Shown here piece by piece: positions 16,901 through 24,681 of a stretch of DNA of 63,471 nt. The notes under the pieces were generated by a model. The model saw only the letters and a program-made list of their open reading frames with translations. It was not told where the DNA came from and did no database searches. Location of the stretch: positions 1-63,471 of the forward strand of contig JAFGSN010000107.1 of NCBI GenBank assembly GCA_016934575.1, written 5' to 3'. Source of the DNA: Vicinamibacteria bacterium. Lineage in GTDB: Bacteria; Acidobacteriota; Vicinamibacteria; Fen-336. The stretch's first letter is position 1. Every line of letters begins with the position of its first letter. Made by a program: the position numbers and the translations under genes.

Positions 16901-18120
16901 GCCCTGGCGGACTCCGGCGGTCTCGTCGCCGGCGGATTCTGCGCCGCCGATTGTCGCGCGATGATCGAGAAAAGCCGCAGATACTTCTCCTCAATGACCT
17001 CCCAGGAGTAATGGCGGTCGTAGTACGCACGGCCGTTGCGGCCGAGCGCATGACGCAATTCCGGGTTCTGATCGAGCAACGTCAACGCCTCGGAGAACTC
17101 GTCATAATTCGAGTAGTATAGGCCGGCGTTCGAGCGCAGGCACTGGCCGCGCAGGACCGCGCATTTAGCGTTGGCCAGGACCGGCCGTTCCGCCCACCAG
17201 GCCTCAAGCGTCACGATTGATAGGCTCTCGAGCGCGGAAGGCATGATGAGGAGATCGGCGGCGGCGAGAGCGTCCCACTTGTCCTGATCGGCGAGAAATC
17301 CGAGAGGCAGGACCGCCTCGTTTTCAGGAATGCCGACGATTGCCTGGCCGATGAGCACCAACCGCAGTTGTGAACCGCGATCGCGCCTGAAGCGCAGAAA
17401 ATAATCGAGCATTTGCGGGCAACCCTTGTTGCGATCGATCCGTCCGACGTACAACGCGAAGTGGTCCTTGACGCCGAAGCGATCGCGAAAACGAGCGGGA
17501 TCATATTGCGCGGGCAGGGCCGAGCCGACACCGACAACGTCTCCAAGAACATGCTCGTTTTGCGCGCTCTTCACGATCATGTCCCGTTCCTCGGGGCTGT
17601 TGTAGACGATGGCGCGGGGGCGGCGGAACAGGGGCGGAAAGATCGAGAGACGATAGACGCCGTCATCCTCCGCGGTGGGCACGAGCATCGCCTTGTGCGG
17701 CGCCGCCAAGACGCCGTGGTAGGTCGTGTAGTAACGATACGAGAAGAAGACGATGTGGTCATAGCTTTCGGCGTGGCGCTGGAGAAAACGGATGAGCCGC
17801 GGCGAGAACGGGCCCTCCGCCTCCAGCCAACGCAACTCGTCTCCGGGAGCATGGCTTTCGTCGAAGACCCGCCGGCTCCAGGCGGCGAATTTCTCCGGAT
17901 CGCGCGTGCGTTTGACCTTGAAACGTCGCACCGTGACGCCGTTGATCGTCTCGATTCCTTCGGCGTATTCGTTGGCCCATCGGATGTAGTCTTTGGCGCA
18001 GGTCGTCAGCACCTCGACCCGAGCATGGCGAGCGAGATGCTCGGCGATGAGCCGGCAGTGATACTCCGCGCCGCCGGCGATCTCGAGCCCATAACGCTGG
18101 ACGACGAACGCAAGCCTCAA
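16897..18120 (-). CDS. GT4-family glycosyltransferase (type A, copy 2)
   Basis: This 407-residue GT4 enzyme starts with LAFVVQRYGLEIAGGAEYH, an N-terminal Rossmann block of this subfamily, and carries YVGRIDRNKGCPQMLDYFL and MPSALESLSIVTLEAW in its donor half. It is a paralogue of 13227-14411, so the operon has the order A, B, B, A. The start is TTG at 18118-18120, overlapping the stop of the coiled-coil gene as TTGA; no ATG or GTG gives full coverage of the conserved N-terminus. The C-terminal 18 residues are Ala/Pro/Arg-rich. The enzyme is likely cytosolic. Confidence 0.9.
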   Translation of the reverse strand: MRLAFVVQRYGLEIAGGAEYHCRLIAEHLARHARVEVLTTCAKDYIRWANEYAEGIETINGVTVRRFKVKRTRDPEKFAAWSRRVFDESHAPGDELRWLEAEGPFSPRLIRFLQRHAESYDHIVFFSYRYYTTYHGVLAAPHKAMLVPTAEDDGVYRLSIFPPLFRRPRAIVYNSPEERDMIVKSAQNEHVLGDVVGVGSALPAQYDPARFRDRFGVKDHFALYVGRIDRNKGCPQMLDYFLRFRRDRGSQLRLVLIGQAIVGIPENEAVLPLGFLADQDKWDALAAADLLIMPSALESLSIVTLEAWWAERPVLANAKCAVLRGQCLRSNAGLYYSNYDEFSEALTLLDQNPELRHALGRNGRAYYDRHYSWEVIEEKYLRLFSIIARQSAAQNPPATRPPESARA

Positions 18121-18674
18121 CCCCGAGGCTCCTCCCGCGGCCGCGGAGGAGCGTCCGCGGGTTCGTCGCGCAGAACCATTGTCTCGAGTGTTTTCTCACG
18201 GCGGATCTGGAATTCGAGCCGTCCTTGCAGCTCGAGCACGCGGTTCTTGAGGTTCTGGACCTCGAGGTTCAGCTTGGTGACCTCCTGAACGAGGTTGTGG
18301 AAGATCTGGATGTAAAACGCGTTGAGATCCGACTGCCGCGAGAGCGCGGCGATCATCGGGTTGGGGTTCCAGAAGAGCTTCTGTACGGGCCGCAGCAGGC
18401 CGCGCGTCGACTCGAGCAGTCGGCCGACGACTCCGCGGCTGCTCTCGTAGATCGTGCGCGGGTCAAAGCGGAAGTTCCAGCGCGAGGAGCGGAAGTCGTC
18501 GATCAGATCGCTGTTGAACTCGTGCGCGTCGAGAACGGCGTCGAGACGATGCTCGGCGATCTCGCGGATCTCCTCGTCGGTGTAAAGACCCTGCCTCTTC
18601 TCCTCGATGCGTTTTCGAATCAAGCGCATGATCTCTTCGACGTCGACGTCTGTGGATTGGATCTCGAAGCTCAT
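18117..18674 (-). CDS. coiled-coil protein of the glycan operon
   Basis: This 185-residue protein is not a recognisable enzyme. The N-terminal part has VEEIMRLIRKRIEEKRQGLY, a charged helix that I recall at the front of several glycosyltransferase-cluster proteins. The C-terminal part (about 110-165) is a heptad-patterned coiled coil (FHNLVQEVTKLNLEVQNLKN). The start ATG 18674 has AAGGA/GGA sites just upstream; a longer frame to 18767 would overlap the UbiA coding end and lacks conservation. It lies between UbiA and the four glycosyltransferases and is coupled to the downstream one, so a scaffold or chain-length role is plausible but unproven. Confidence 0.75.
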   Translation of the reverse strand: MSFEIQSTDVDVEEIMRLIRKRIEEKRQGLYTDEEIREIAEHRLDAVLDAHEFNSDLIDDFRSSRWNFRFDPRTIYESSRGVVGRLLESTRGLLRPVQKLFWNPNPMIAALSRQSDLNAFYIQIFHNLVQEVTKLNLEVQNLKNRVLELQGRLEFQIRREKTLETMVLRDEPADAPPRPREEPRG

Positions 18675-18690
18675 GTGTCCTTCCTTGCCC

Positions 18691-19596
18691 TCAGTGCGCC
18701 CAGGGCCAGCTCGGCTCGCCCGCCGTGTAGAGGATGAGCACGACAGCAAGTCCCCAGAGAGCCACATTGATCATCAGCGGCCGGTCAGCGAGCAGAAGAT
18801 CCGTCGGGCTGCCGCCTTGATCTTTGCGATGAACGAGATACAGATAGCGGAAGATGCCGTATAGAACGAAAGGAATCGTCCATGTCAGTCGGTGCGTCTG
18901 GAACTTCTCGATCGTCGCGGGCGCCGTGGTGTAGATGGCATACGCGGTCACGCTCGATGCGGTCACGACGGCGATCATTTGATCCAGGAAGTAGGGGTCG
19001 TATTCCGACAGGATGGCGCGGTGTTCCATCGCCCCGGCGTTGAGCAGCGTGAGCTCGTGCCTTCTCTTGCACATCGTCAAGAAGAGGGCTAGGAGCAGGG
19101 CGCAGATCAGCAGCCAGTCGCTGATCGCCACCGGAATGGCGACGGCGCCAGCCACGGGCCGGATCACGAATCCAAAGCTGACGCTGATGGCGTCCATGAT
19201 GACGATGTTTTTCAGCTTGAAAGAATAGAGGATGTTGAGCAGGACATAGGCCGCGGAACACAGGACGAAGATCGATCCCAGATACGCCGACGCCAGGAGG
19301 GCGGTCGCGATTAGCGCGACGGCCGCCGCGGTCGCCGTTCCCGGAGAGAGCGCGCCGCGCGCGATGGGCCGCAGTCTCTTGCGCGGATGTTGGCGGTCGC
19401 GTTCGATGTCGGCGATATCGTTGATGAGATAAACAGCTCCCGACAGCGCGCAGAACAGCAAGAAGGCCAGGAAAGTACGCAGAACCGCCGGCAGGACGAA
19501 CAGATGTTTATCGAAGATCAGCGCGGCGAAGACAAAAAGATTTTTCGTCCACTGATGAGGTCGGAGCGAGATGAGCAGAGCGCTGAGCTTCGACAT
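18691..19596 (-). CDS. UbiA-family polyprenyl-phosphate phosphoribosyltransferase-like protein
   Basis: This 301-residue integral membrane protein opens with LRPHQWTKNLFVFAALIF, the phrase typical of decaprenyl-phosphate phosphoribosyltransferases (DPPR synthase, Rv3806c group). It has the Mg-binding motif NDIADIERD at 59-67 and about eight membrane helices. Known relatives move phosphoribose from PRPP to decaprenyl phosphate, making the precursor of arabinofuranosyl donors; the partner DprE1/DprE2 genes are not in this window. A general polyprenyl-phosphate prenyl-transferase role is the alternative. GGAAGG lies seven bases before the ATG. It leads the glycan operon, so it probably makes the lipid-linked sugar donor or acceptor used by the four glycosyltransferases. 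Confidence 0.82.
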   Translation of the reverse strand: MSKLSALLISLRPHQWTKNLFVFAALIFDKHLFVLPAVLRTFLAFLLFCALSGAVYLINDIADIERDRQHPRKRLRPIARGALSPGTATAAAVALIATALLASAYLGSIFVLCSAAYVLLNILYSFKLKNIVIMDAISVSFGFVIRPVAGAVAIPVAISDWLLICALLLALFLTMCKRRHELTLLNAGAMEHRAILSEYDPYFLDQMIAVVTASSVTAYAIYTTAPATIEKFQTHRLTWTIPFVLYGIFRYLYLVHRKDQGGSPTDLLLADRPLMINVALWGLAVVLILYTAGEPSWPWAH

Positions 19597-19695
19597 CCGC
19601 AGCCTTCCAGCCCCGATAAGATACCATTGCGAGAAACCCCGGCCCCTGTTTCATCAGGGAGACGACGCTTCTCAAGCGATGCCAGGCGCCTTGGC

Positions 19696-20031
19696 TCAGA
19701 AGCTCTTGACGGCTTCGTTCTCGGATTCGAAGGTCTCGAAAACCGTCAATAGCTTCGTGATCGCCAGGAGGTCCCGGATCTTCTTGGTCAGATTGACGAG
19801 TTTCAACCGGCCGCCCTTCCGGAGGACCATCGTATAGCAGCGGACGATCTCGCCCAGGCCTGCGGAGTCCACGTACGGCACGTCGGCGAGATTCAGAAGA
19901 ATCTTGGTCTTGCCGGAGTCGACTAGTTTCGCCACGGCCTCCCGAAGCGCCTCGTCGCTTTCTCCAATCTGTATCTTTCCGGATACGTCTAGGACGTGAA
20001 CATCCTCGATCTGCCGTTCTGTGATCTTCAT
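19696..20031 (-). CDS. STAS-domain anti-sigma factor antagonist
   Basis: The 111-residue protein is a single STAS domain (SpoIIAA/RsbV type), with the conserved VPYVDSAGLGE loop; Ser56 is the phosphorylatable residue in homologues. These proteins bind and release anti-sigma kinases when dephosphorylated. No partner kinase or sigma factor is adjacent; the nearest PP2C is at 5286. It sits alone between UbiA and the S21 gene on the same strand. The ATG at 20029-20031 is the only start that keeps the first beta strand. Target pathway is unknown. Confidence 0.9.
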   Translation of the reverse strand: MKITERQIEDVHVLDVSGKIQIGESDEALREAVAKLVDSGKTKILLNLADVPYVDSAGLGEIVRCYTMVLRKGGRLKLVNLTKKIRDLLAITKLLTVFETFESENEAVKSF

Positions 20032-20184
20032 GTCCGGCTCTTCTCCCTGTCTTGAGCTATTCGCGTCATTTTTTGAGCTTCGCGTGGCCCGCTCCTCGAC
20101 TCTTCCGATCTCTTTCGGAACGCCGCTTGCGGGCTCGCTTTCACTGCGTGAGAACGTTTTCCTCTCGCGAGGCCGTCCGCGCCG

Positions 20185-20382
20185 CTAACTGGCCTCTCGA
20201 CGACTCTTCTTTCGGCTGCGTTTGCGGGCAAGAGCCTGCTTGGCTCGGCGTTTATCGCCGGGCTTCATGTAGAAACTGTGCTTTTTGATTTCCTTGATGA
20301 TGTCTTCCTGCTGCACTTTGCGCTTGAATCGGCGCAAAGCATTCTCGATCGACTCTCCGTCCTGCATCCTGATTTCGGCCAA
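20185..20382 (-). CDS. rpsU: 30S ribosomal protein S21
   Basis: The 65-residue basic protein matches S21: AEIRMQDGESIENALRRFKR in the N-terminus, then a Lys/Arg-rich tail (ARKRSRKKSRREA). It binds the 30S platform near the anti-Shine-Dalgarno region and aids initiation. The start is TTG at 20380-20382 with the expected alignment; a GAGGGGGGG tract is about 12 bases upstream, an unusual G-rich ribosome binding site. Divergent to rsmI. Confidence 0.92.
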   Translation of the reverse strand: MAEIRMQDGESIENALRRFKRKVQQEDIIKEIKKHSFYMKPGDKRRAKQALARKRSRKKSRREAS

Positions 20383-20593
20383 AACTCGCTCAACCCCCCC
20401 CTCGATACTCTTTTTGAAGAGACACTGCTTGCCGATCCGGCGGCCTCTGGATGAAAAACCCTCGTCCGAAGACCCCGGAACATGAGATGCTAGGTCATGG
20501 CCTTCTGGGTGTCAAGGAGGGCGGTCTTGTCCGATTTCGGGCGTCTCCAGTCACGGCCCGCCATGCCGGTTTCAAAGAGGACCATCTTCTAGC

Positions 20594-21544
20594 ATGGCGG
20601 GCGATGATTCGACGCGATGTGTCGTCCATCAACAGAACGGCGCGGGACGATTATTCGTCGTAGCCACGCCGCTGGGCAATCTCGAGGACATCAGTCTCAG
20701 GGCGCTGCGCGTGTTGCGCGAGGTTCATCTCATCGCTTGTGAAGACACCCGGCGGACGGGGCGCCTGCTCCGTCATTTTCGCATTCGAACGCTAACGACG
20801 TCTTTCTTCGAGCACAACGAACGCGCGAAGTGCGGGCGCATCATCGAGGTCCTTGGCGACGGCCATGACGTCGCCCTCGTCAGCGACGCTGGAACGCCTG
20901 GAATCTCGGATCCGGGATATCGACTGGTCCGTTCGGCTCGCGCCGCGGGTTTCGCCGTTTTTCCCGTGCCCGGACCCAACGCCGCAGTCACCGCCCTGTC
21001 CGTTTCCGGATTGCCGACGGATCATTTCCTCTTCGTCGGATTTCTTCCCGTCCGGTTCGCCGCGCGGCGTCAGGCCGCGGAGGATCTGGGGTTGCGACGT
21101 GAAACGTTCGTTCTCTACGAGAGTCCGGTTCGAATCCTCTCTCTTCTGGATCTTCTGATCGCCACGGCCGGAGACAGGGAGGCCTTCCTCTGTCGAGAGG
21201 CCACCAAGCTTCATGAAGAGCATGCTCGCGGCCGGCTATCCGATATCCGTCGTTCCTTGTCGGATCGGCCGGAGATCAAGGGCGAGATCGTTCTCGTCGT
21301 TTCCGGCGCCAGGGATGCCGAGCCGCGGCCCGAGGTCTCTCCCGAGGAGCTTTATGCTCAGATCGTCGGCTCGGGCCTCAGGAGACGTCAGGCGGTGAAA
21401 GAAGTGGCGCGTCGGCTTGGATTGCCGGCTCGCGATGTATACCGGCGCACTCTGCCCGCGCCTATCTCCAAGGGAACCGACGGTGAGGAAAAAGCTCCTG
21501 AGGGTCCACCTTGCGGGAAAGGCGATGGAGCACCGGTCGAGTGA
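20594..21544 (+). CDS. rsmI: 16S rRNA (cytidine(1402)-2'-O)-methyltransferase
   Basis: The protein has the RsmI/tetrapyrrole-methylase signature: LFVVATPLGNLEDISLRALR, ACEDTRRTGRLL, LVSDAGTPGISDPG, PVPGPNAAVTALS and the FVLYESPVRI segment. It methylates the 2'-OH of C1402 in 16S rRNA with S-adenosylmethionine. The C-terminal part carries the usual helical extension and a Lys/Glu tail that overlaps by 83 bases with the convergent membrane protein gene. The ATG at 20594 gives a slightly extended N-terminus of about 20 residues compared with the family, so the true start could lie a little downstream. Confidence 0.95.
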   Translation: MAGDDSTRCVVHQQNGAGRLFVVATPLGNLEDISLRALRVLREVHLIACEDTRRTGRLLRHFRIRTLTTSFFEHNERAKCGRIIEVLGDGHDVALVSDAGTPGISDPGYRLVRSARAAGFAVFPVPGPNAAVTALSVSGLPTDHFLFVGFLPVRFAARRQAAEDLGLRRETFVLYESPVRILSLLDLLIATAGDREAFLCREATKLHEEHARGRLSDIRRSLSDRPEIKGEIVLVVSGARDAEPRPEVSPEELYAQIVGSGLRRRQAVKEVARRLGLPARDVYRRTLPAPISKGTDGEEKAPEGPPCGKGDGAPVE

Positions 21545-23204
21545 GATTCGTGCGCTGATAACTCACGCCGAGTCGGCCGAGCCGGCGCTCGATCTTGGCG
21601 GCCGCCGCCAGGTTGATCGGCACGAAAGCCGCTTCGGACGCGGCTTCAACGGCGCGGCGATGCTCGAAGAAGTACTCGGTCGTCGTTGGGCCGAGCTTCG
21701 CCGAGCAGATGATCCGCTCTTCGGAAAGAAAACCGATGATCGGAGCCAGGCTGAAATCCGTGTAACAGTGATGCACGCCCAGCCGCTCCATGCCCGTTAC
21801 GAGCCGCCGTCGCTCCTGATCCCTGTGACGAGCGGCCGGCCAGAGCGCCCACGAGCCCGCGGCGCCAAAAAGTATGAGCGTCGTGAGCCAGATTCGCGCT
21901 CGACGGCCGTTGAACGCCGTGGCGATGAAAACGGCGCCGGGCGTGATGAGAAAGAGGATATAGCGCGGGATGCCCGGAACGTGCGGCAACGCGCAGACGC
22001 AGACGCCGATGTTGACCATTGCGAAGGCGATCAACACGCGATCCGGGCGGGATCCCCGCCAGGCGCGAGCGCCGGCCTGGACGAGCGCGAAGACGACGCT
22101 GGCGATCGCCAGCCAGGCGATCACTCTGCGCGATACGTCGAGCCAAGACGGCTCGATCGGCTCATAGCCCATGAGAACGGGGAATTGCTCGTGGAGCAAC
22201 AATCCGAGTCGCTCGATAACGCCGGGTCCTTGCGACAGTTCGCCGACCGCCTTGTTTCCGAATATGTACGAAAAACTGCGCCAATCGTGACTGGCGTTCC
22301 AGATGATCCCCGGCATGTACCCGAGAGTCGCTCCGAAACCAAAATTCAGCCACGATTTCCAGACCCGTGGTCCGGAGATCGCCAGAACGAGCCCGAATGT
22401 CGCGATGTAGTAGAGGGCCAGGATATGGCACCAGAACGCCAGGCCCAGCAAGACGCCGGCGGCAAGGGCGCGATGGGGTCGTCGCGCCTGGTTTTGGGCA
22501 AAAAGGCAGGCCAAGACGAGAGCCCAGGCACCGAGCGCCAGCACTTCCACGTAGTTCCCGTCATTGCTCAGGCTATAACGCGTGATGAATGGAGGAGCGA
22601 AGGCGACGAGCAGACCCGCGGCGAGCAGGGAAATTCGCGTCTTCGTTTGATCAAGGAATCCGGCGAGCCGGCAGACGGCGGCGACGAACAGGACGTAGAA
22701 GAACGTGGAAGTTAGCGCGAAAGCGCGCGGCGCGTCGATCACGAGCGCCATCATCGCCGTGATGTGCGCTTTGAGGCTGCCGCTGTACGGCACTCGAGGC
22801 ACGAAGACGAGGTGATCGACTCCGTCGCGGATGTGAATCGATAGGAGGCCCGATAAGGCTCCATCAGGCGTGAGATATCCTGCCGCGCCTTGCCATGCCA
22901 TGGGCAGTCGGAAAAACAATGCCAGTCCGCATGCTAAAAACGTCAAGATCCGGTCGGAGCGGGTCGGTAAAACCCGGAGCGAGCGCCAGCGATTTTTCAA
23001 CCAGAATGCGCAGGAGGCGGCAAACACAATGAATATCGGCAGGGGCGATACGGCGGAAAGAACGGCCGGCCGCCATGGCGATCCATCATCGAACCATCGC
23101 AAGCACAGCGTGACCCATGACGATGCGGCGATCCAGCCCGCGATGGAGATCAGGATCGCACGACTGTTTCGTGTTCGCGGGGCGTGGGCGTCTTCGTGTT
23201 TCAT
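21462..23204 (-). CDS. polytopic membrane protein, GT-C (ArnT/PMT-like) fold suspected
   Basis: The 580-residue protein has at least ten hydrophobic helices, a first loop with GALSGLLSIHIRDG and a later large extracytoplasmic C-terminal region. This is the layout of GT-C glycosyltransferases (ArnT/PMT/GT39 type), which take sugars from polyprenyl-phosphate donors at the periplasmic side. The catalytic Asp-Glu loop is not conserved clearly enough to be sure. Its 3' end overlaps the end of rsmI by 83 bases on the opposite strand. Given the glycan operon nearby, a role in glycosylation is plausible but is inference. Confidence 0.6.
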   Translation of the reverse strand: MKHEDAHAPRTRNSRAILISIAGWIAASSWVTLCLRWFDDGSPWRPAVLSAVSPLPIFIVFAASCAFWLKNRWRSLRVLPTRSDRILTFLACGLALFFRLPMAWQGAAGYLTPDGALSGLLSIHIRDGVDHLVFVPRVPYSGSLKAHITAMMALVIDAPRAFALTSTFFYVLFVAAVCRLAGFLDQTKTRISLLAAGLLVAFAPPFITRYSLSNDGNYVEVLALGAWALVLACLFAQNQARRPHRALAAGVLLGLAFWCHILALYYIATFGLVLAISGPRVWKSWLNFGFGATLGYMPGIIWNASHDWRSFSYIFGNKAVGELSQGPGVIERLGLLLHEQFPVLMGYEPIEPSWLDVSRRVIAWLAIASVVFALVQAGARAWRGSRPDRVLIAFAMVNIGVCVCALPHVPGIPRYILFLITPGAVFIATAFNGRRARIWLTTLILFGAAGSWALWPAARHRDQERRRLVTGMERLGVHHCYTDFSLAPIIGFLSEERIICSAKLGPTTTEYFFEHRRAVEAASEAAFVPINLAAAAKIERRLGRLGVSYQRTNLTRPVLHRLSRKVDPQELFPHRRFPWR

Positions 23205-23226
23205 GTCCGGGAGAAACGGCTCCGTG

Positions 23227-24621
23227 TCAGGGCGCGGTTCGCGTGGCGCCGCTCTTGCGCAAGGGCAGAAGGCCGAAGGCCTTCATCTTGCGATAGAGAT
23301 TCGAGCGCTCGACCTTGAGCGCCTCGGCGGTGCGGCTCATGTTGCCGCCGCACGCCTGATAGGTCTTCCAGATATGTTGTCGCTCGAAGGCATCACGAGC
23401 CTCCGCCAGCGTCGCGCCGCTTGTTTTCTGTGGCACGCATGGCGCCGGCGGCTCTGGTCGGGAGAAAGACGGCTGCGGGACGTCCTCGGCGCGGATCCTC
23501 TCTCCGGGCGACATGATGAACAGCCGTTCGATGACGTTGTGCAGCTCGCGAACGTTGCCCGGCCACGGCAGCGCCGAGAGGACACCGAGAGCTTCCGTCG
23601 TCAGCTCCTTCGGACGGCGGCCGTATTCCAGAGCCAGTCGCGCGACGAAATGACGCGCGAGCAGCGGGATATCCGAACGCCGTTCGCGCAGCGGCGGCAC
23701 ATGAAAGGGGATGACGTTCAGTCGGAAAAAGAGATCATCCCGAAAGAGGCGCTTCTCGATTTGCTGAAGAAGGTCCTTGTTGGTCGCGGCGATGACACGG
23801 ACGTCGATTGGAGTCGCCGGGCCGCCTCCCAGCGGCTCGACCCGCTGCTCTTGAAGGGCTCGCAGCACCTTGGCTTGCGTCTTCAAGCTCATGTCGCCGA
23901 CCTCGTCGAGAAAAAGCGTGCCGCCGTCGGCCTGCTCGAACTTGCCCTTGCGCGCCATATGAGCTCCGGTGAAGGCGCCACGCGCGTGCCCGAACAGCTC
24001 GCTCTCGATCAGTTCCTCCGGAATCGCCGCGCAATTCACCTCGATGAAAGGGCCGCTCGAGCGCCGGCTGTGCAGGTGGATGTTGCGGGCCACCAGCTCC
24101 TTGCCGGTTCCGTTCTCGCCGAAAATGAGCGCTCGACCGTGAGACGGCGCCGCCCGCATGATATCCGCGCGCAAGCCGCAAATGGCCGGGCTCTCGCCCA
24201 CCATCAGCCATTTTTGCTCGACTTCACGACGCAGGCTTCGCACTTCCCATTCGAGGCGGCGTTGATGCAACGCGTTGCGCACCGCGACGAGAGTCTTCTC
24301 GAGCGAGAGCGGTTTCTCGATGAAATCGAGCGCGCCCAGGCGCACGGCCTTGACCGCCGTCTCGATCGTGCCGTGGCCCGAAATCATGACGATCGGCAGG
24401 TCGGGTTCTAGCTCACGGACTCGGGAGAGAGTCGTGAGGCCGTCCATTCCAGGCAGCCAGACGTCGAGCAGCACGAGGTCGTGATGTCCTCTCGCCAGTC
24501 GTGTCAGGCAATCCTCGCCTGAGTCCGCCGTCTCGACGCTGTAACCCTCGTCGCCTAGTATGCCCGACAGCGAGGCCCGCACGCCTGATTCGTCGTCAAC
24601 GATCAGTATGCTTTCGCTCAT
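23227..24621 (-). CDS. NtrC/NtrX-family sigma54-dependent response regulator
   Basis: The order is receiver (1-120, phospho-acceptor Asp53 in LLLDVWLPGMDG and Lys103), AAA+ activator domain (145-380) and a Fis-type HTH (about 420-455). Walker A is GENGTGKE at 168-175, Walker B is TLFLDE at 235-240, and the sigma54-contact loop GAFTGA is intact at 215-220, so it should be able to open sigma54 promoters. The HTH reads GGNMSRTAEALKVERSNLYR. It lies 60 bases after the histidine kinase on the same strand, so they form a two-component pair. Target genes are not obvious from this window. Confidence 0.95.
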   Translation of the reverse strand: MSESILIVDDESGVRASLSGILGDEGYSVETADSGEDCLTRLARGHHDLVLLDVWLPGMDGLTTLSRVRELEPDLPIVMISGHGTIETAVKAVRLGALDFIEKPLSLEKTLVAVRNALHQRRLEWEVRSLRREVEQKWLMVGESPAICGLRADIMRAAPSHGRALIFGENGTGKELVARNIHLHSRRSSGPFIEVNCAAIPEELIESELFGHARGAFTGAHMARKGKFEQADGGTLFLDEVGDMSLKTQAKVLRALQEQRVEPLGGGPATPIDVRVIAATNKDLLQQIEKRLFRDDLFFRLNVIPFHVPPLRERRSDIPLLARHFVARLALEYGRRPKELTTEALGVLSALPWPGNVRELHNVIERLFIMSPGERIRAEDVPQPSFSRPEPPAPCVPQKTSGATLAEARDAFERQHIWKTYQACGGNMSRTAEALKVERSNLYRKMKAFGLLPLRKSGATRTAP

Positions 24622-24681
24622 CGTCTCTCCGTGTAACAGCCGTCATGAGCATTGACGTGCCGTGAGCCTTCCCGTGGCGCG

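Noticed and set aside
15959-17011. 350-codon plus-strand frame across two glycosyltransferases
   Set aside because: It is antisense to two genes with complete GT4 motifs.
20028-20231. Small open frame between the STAS and S21 genes
   Set aside because: Arg/Ser/Ala-rich and out of frame, overlapping the S21 gene end, with no conserved motif.
22870-24411. 513-codon plus-strand frame across the response regulator
   Set aside because: It runs antisense to clear NtrX-like motifs (GAFTGA, receiver Asp53) and has no recognisable fold.
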